Source: Tannerella sp.
Lineage (GTDB): Bacteria; Bacteroidota; Bacteroidia; Bacteroidales; Tannerellaceae
Assembly: GCA_031282485.1 (NCBI GenBank)
Contig: JAITDQ010000281.1
Coordinates: 1 to 9,147 of the forward strand
Direction of reading: 5' to 3'
DNA: 9,147 nucleotides
A program made the translations under genes and the position numbers. Within the stretch, counting starts at the first letter, position 1, and every line of letters starts with the position of its first letter. This document shows positions 7,261 to 9,147 of this stretch, piece by piece. The notes under the pieces are model-generated. The model had not been told where the DNA came from. It saw only the letters and a list, made by a program, of their open reading frames with translations, and searched no databases.

Positions 7261-8610
7261 ATGACAACTACTTTACAGAAAAAATTGAATGATTCTCCGG
7301 TTGCACGCTGGAGTGTGTTGATTGTCGTCGCCTTCACGATGTTTTGCGGTTATTTTATAACCGACGTCATGGCGCCGTTAATGGATTTATTGAAAGACGA
7401 GTTTAACTGGTCGCCTACGGAATATGGAATATTCAACATGGCGTACGGCTGGCTTAATGTGTTTCTTTTTATGCTGATTTTTAGCGGTATGATACTGGAT
7501 AAGCTGGGGGCGCGTATCACGGGTGTGTTTGCCTGTGCGCTTATGATTATCGGATGCGGTTTGAAATATTATGCGGTGTCGCAACCTTTCGACGGCGAAA
7601 TCTTCGGGCTGCGGACGCAGGTCTTTATTGCCTGCATCGGATTTGCGATTTTCGCACTGGGACTTGAATCGGCCGGTATCACGGTGACGAAGGTGATTGT
7701 TCGCTGGTTCAAAGGGTATGAAATGGCGCTGGCTATGGGTATTCAGGTAGCGGTAGCCCGCCTCGGGACGGCGCTCGCGATGTCGACAACGATTCCTTTG
7801 GCCAAGTATTTTAACAGCCTCTCGGCTCCGATTTTATTCGGGCTGGGCGCTTTGTGTATCGGACTGATTGCGTATCTTGTTTTTTGCGTCATGGACAGGA
7901 AGCTTGACCGTTCGTCGGCCGGAATGGAGGAGGAGAAAGAAGAGCCTTTCCGGTTGAAGGATATCGGTTTTATTGTCGCCAACAAAGGGTTCTGGCTGAT
8001 AGCAATGCTTTGTGTTCTGTTCTATTCGGCCGTATTCCCGTTCCTCAAATATGCAACGTCTTTGATGATTAATAAATATCATGTTGCATCCGAACTGGCG
8101 GGGAACATTCCGGCGATACTTCCTTTCGGGACGATTTTGCTGACACCTCTTTTCGGCGGGATATACGACAAAAAGGGAAAGGGCGCGACGATAATGATCA
8201 TCGGGTCGGCCATGCTGATTGCCGTGCATGCCCTGTTTTCTTTACCGGCGTTGAATGTCTGGTGGTTTGCCTCGTTGCTCATGATTGTGTTGGGAATTGC
8301 GTTTTCACTTGTTCCTTCCGCCATGTGGCCTTCCGTCCCCAAGATCATACCGGAAAACAAGCTCGGAACGGCATACGCCTTGATTTTCTGGGTGCAAAAC
8401 ATCGGTTTAAGCCTTGTCCCGCTGCTGATCGGCTGGGTTCTCGACGAATACTGTACAGTGACGGAAGGCGAGCTAACCCGTTTTGATTATACGCTTCCCA
8501 TGATCATCTTCACCTGCTTCGGCCTTTTGGCGCTGTGTACGGCGCTATTGCTCAAACGCGAAGACCGTAGAAAAGGCTATGGCCTGGAAAAGCCGAATAT
8601 GAAGCGTTAG
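7261..8610 (+). CDS. MFS transporter, 12 membrane segments
   Basis: This 449-residue inner-membrane permease of the major facilitator superfamily has two six-helix halves, joined by a charged cytoplasmic loop at about 211-234 (MDRKLDRSSAGMEEEKEEPF). The loop between helices 2 and 3 carries a variant of MFS motif A, GMILDKLGARITG (76-88), repeated in the second half as GGIYDKKGKGATI (299-311). The segment PSAMWPSVPKIIPENKLGTAYALIFWVQNIGLSLVP (352-387), cited here by position and key residues WP, P363/P364-region, GTAYAL and QN, resembles the MFSD1-like branch, some members of which carry dipeptides. Substrate is not readable from sequence. The gene starts 11 bases after folC without a Shine-Dalgarno and is likely in the same operon. 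A folate-related substrate would be a guess from neighbourhood only. No frameshift or truncation is seen. Confidence 0.9.
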   Translation: MTTTLQKKLNDSPVARWSVLIVVAFTMFCGYFITDVMAPLMDLLKDEFNWSPTEYGIFNMAYGWLNVFLFMLIFSGMILDKLGARITGVFACALMIIGCGLKYYAVSQPFDGEIFGLRTQVFIACIGFAIFALGLESAGITVTKVIVRWFKGYEMALAMGIQVAVARLGTALAMSTTIPLAKYFNSLSAPILFGLGALCIGLIAYLVFCVMDRKLDRSSAGMEEEKEEPFRLKDIGFIVANKGFWLIAMLCVLFYSAVFPFLKYATSLMINKYHVASELAGNIPAILPFGTILLTPLFGGIYDKKGKGATIMIIGSAMLIAVHALFSLPALNVWWFASLLMIVLGIAFSLVPSAMWPSVPKIIPENKLGTAYALIFWVQNIGLSLVPLLIGWVLDEYCTVTEGELTRFDYTLPMIIFTCFGLLALCTALLLKREDRRKGYGLEKPNMKR

Positions 8611-8656
8611 TTCGCTGTTTTTGAACGCCCCGCTGACTATAAGCCCGTATCTGTCG

Positions 8657-8671
8657 GATGATTTAATCATC
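8657..8671. repeat. 15-bp palindrome downstream of the MFS gene
   Basis: GATGATTTAATCATC reads the same on both strands around a central base. It lies 46 bases after the MFS stop. It could fold into a short 3' hairpin with a 5-base loop, or act as a protein-binding site. No T run follows, so it is a poor intrinsic terminator on the + strand. Confidence 0.5.
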
Positions 8672-8710
8672 GCTTTGGCATAATTCTAAGGGAAGCAGAA
8701 TAAACATTTG

Positions 8711-8774
8711 TATCCCACAAAAGCACAAAGACCACAAAAAAAGAACTTTGTAGCCTTCGTGCCTTTGTGGGATA
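8711..8774. repeat. Long imperfect inverted repeat (possible terminator or miniature repeat element)
   Basis: The left arm TATCCCACAAAAGCACAAAG (8711-8730) pairs with the right arm CTTCGTGCCTTTGTGGGATA (8755-8774). This gives 11 pairs, one mismatch, 4 pairs, one mismatch and 3 pairs, with a 24-base A-rich centre. As RNA it would be a stable hairpin about 100 bases after the MFS stop and could end or protect that transcript. The sharply bounded arms, rich in CACAAAG words, also resemble dispersed intergenic repeat elements. No T run follows on the + strand. No transposase gene is present in the window. Confidence 0.75.
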
Positions 8775-8818
8775 CTGTTATACCTTTTACCAATTATCAA
8801 GATTTCATCCCCGGCTCA

Positions 8819-8862
8819 GCGTAGCGTCCCACTACGCGCATTAAAAGCAAGCGTCCGTGCTT
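8819..8862 (+). repeat. Two small adjacent hairpins before the tandem array
   Basis: GCGTAG (8819-8824) pairs with CTACGC (8832-8837) across a 7-base loop, and AAGCA (8845-8849) pairs with TGCTT (8858-8862) across an 8-base loop. Both lie immediately left of the 21-bp array. Short stems of this size arise often by chance, so their meaning is doubtful. Confidence 0.3.
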
Positions 8863-8879
8863 ATAACATTTTACCCGAG

Positions 8880-9147
8880 TACACTTCTTACATTTGTTGG
8901 TATGCTTCTTACATCCATTGGTACGCGTCTTACACTCGTTGGTACGCGTCTTACACTCGTTGGTACGCGTCTTACATTCGTTGGTACGTCTCTTACATCC
9001 GTTGGTACGTCTCTTACATTCGTTGGTATGTCTCTTACATTCGTTGGTACGTCTCTTACATTCGTTGGTACGTCTCTTACATTCGTTGGTACGTCTCTTA
9101 CATTCGTTGGTACGTCTCTTACATTCGTTGGTATGTCTCTTACATCC
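8880..9147. repeat. 21-bp tandem repeat array, 12 full copies plus a partial, open at the window edge
   Basis: Direct repeats begin at 8880 and continue with no spacer to the last base. Each unit opens TACGTCTCTTAC and closes CGTTGG in the common form. Copies start every 21 bases (8880, 8901, 8922 ... 9111), with a 16-base partial copy from 9132. The leftmost copies differ most (TACACT, TATGCT, then three with TACGCG), while copies from 8985 on are nearly identical. This gradient fits recent expansion or homogenisation inside the array with a decayed edge. There is no insert between units, so it is not CRISPR. Because the period is divisible by three, all three + frames and two of the three minus frames have no stop inside it. 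The full length is unknown. Confidence 0.95.

Larger units (their letters stand above)
8797..9147 (-). other. Open minus-strand frame through the array, 3' end only, doubtful gene
   Basis: Reading the minus strand into the window, one frame is open from the edge for 116 codons and stops at TGA (8797-8799). Inside the array it encodes repeats of the form TNECKRR/TNECKTR. Past the array it continues CYKHGRLLLMRVVGRYAEPG to its end. The result is basic, with a cysteine every seven residues. No start is in the window. Substitutions between copies are often amino-acid changing in this frame (E to G, R to H), and two other + frames are equally open, so the evidence for a real protein is weak. Another + frame opens at ATG 8902 and also runs off the edge. 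Confidence 0.2.

Noticed and set aside
7249..7261. Folate transporter assignment for the MFS gene from its place beside folC
   Set aside because: Adjacency alone does not show substrate, and the sequence resembles a general MFS/MFSD1-like group rather than a known folate carrier.
8880..9147. CRISPR array
   Set aside because: The repeats are directly abutting 21-bp units with no spacers, and no cas gene is in the window.

Overview
The window looks like a chromosomal segment of a member of the Bacteroidales. Supporting signs are: a PIN+PhoH ATPase, a Bacteroidetes-style FolC carrying DIGHN where other phyla have DGAHNP, an adjacent MFS permease, and a DUF6057-like membrane protein paired with a PD40/TolB-like lipoprotein. 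Most genes also start with no Shine-Dalgarno sequence and AT-rich leaders. I cannot place it below order with confidence.

Layout. At the left edge (35-708, + strand) is a compact type II toxin-antitoxin pair: a Phd/YefM-type antitoxin overlapping a PIN-domain toxin by 4 bases (ATGA). It is clearly more AT-rich than the rest and has a perfect AAAGGAGG ribosome-binding site, so it looks acquired. A short non-coding stretch (709-944) follows. It holds an exact 23-bp tandem duplication, a possible gene-end remnant and a small hairpin. From 5647 down to 945, on the minus strand, lie three genes read in one direction: a PIN-PhoH ATPase, a DUF6057-like polytopic membrane protein, and a PD40 beta-propeller lipoprotein with a single CxxCH motif. 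The last two are only 12-15 bases apart and probably form one envelope unit. An AT-rich divergent intergenic region (5648-5941) separates them from a + strand pair: folC (folate polyglutamylation) and, 11 bases on, a 12-TM MFS transporter.

The right end (8611-9147) has no convincing gene. It holds a 15-bp palindrome, a long imperfect inverted repeat (8711-8774), two minor hairpins, and an array of twelve full 21-bp tandem repeats plus a partial one that runs off the window. Because 21 is a multiple of three, five of the six frames stay open through the array. One minus-strand frame would encode a basic peptide with a cysteine every seven residues.

The core genes (folC, phoH-like, MFS) are ordinary. 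The parts most worth a second look are the right-hand tandem array, the inverted repeat beside it, and the CxxCH-bearing propeller lipoprotein with its membrane partner. I did not find a clear new defence or mobile system.
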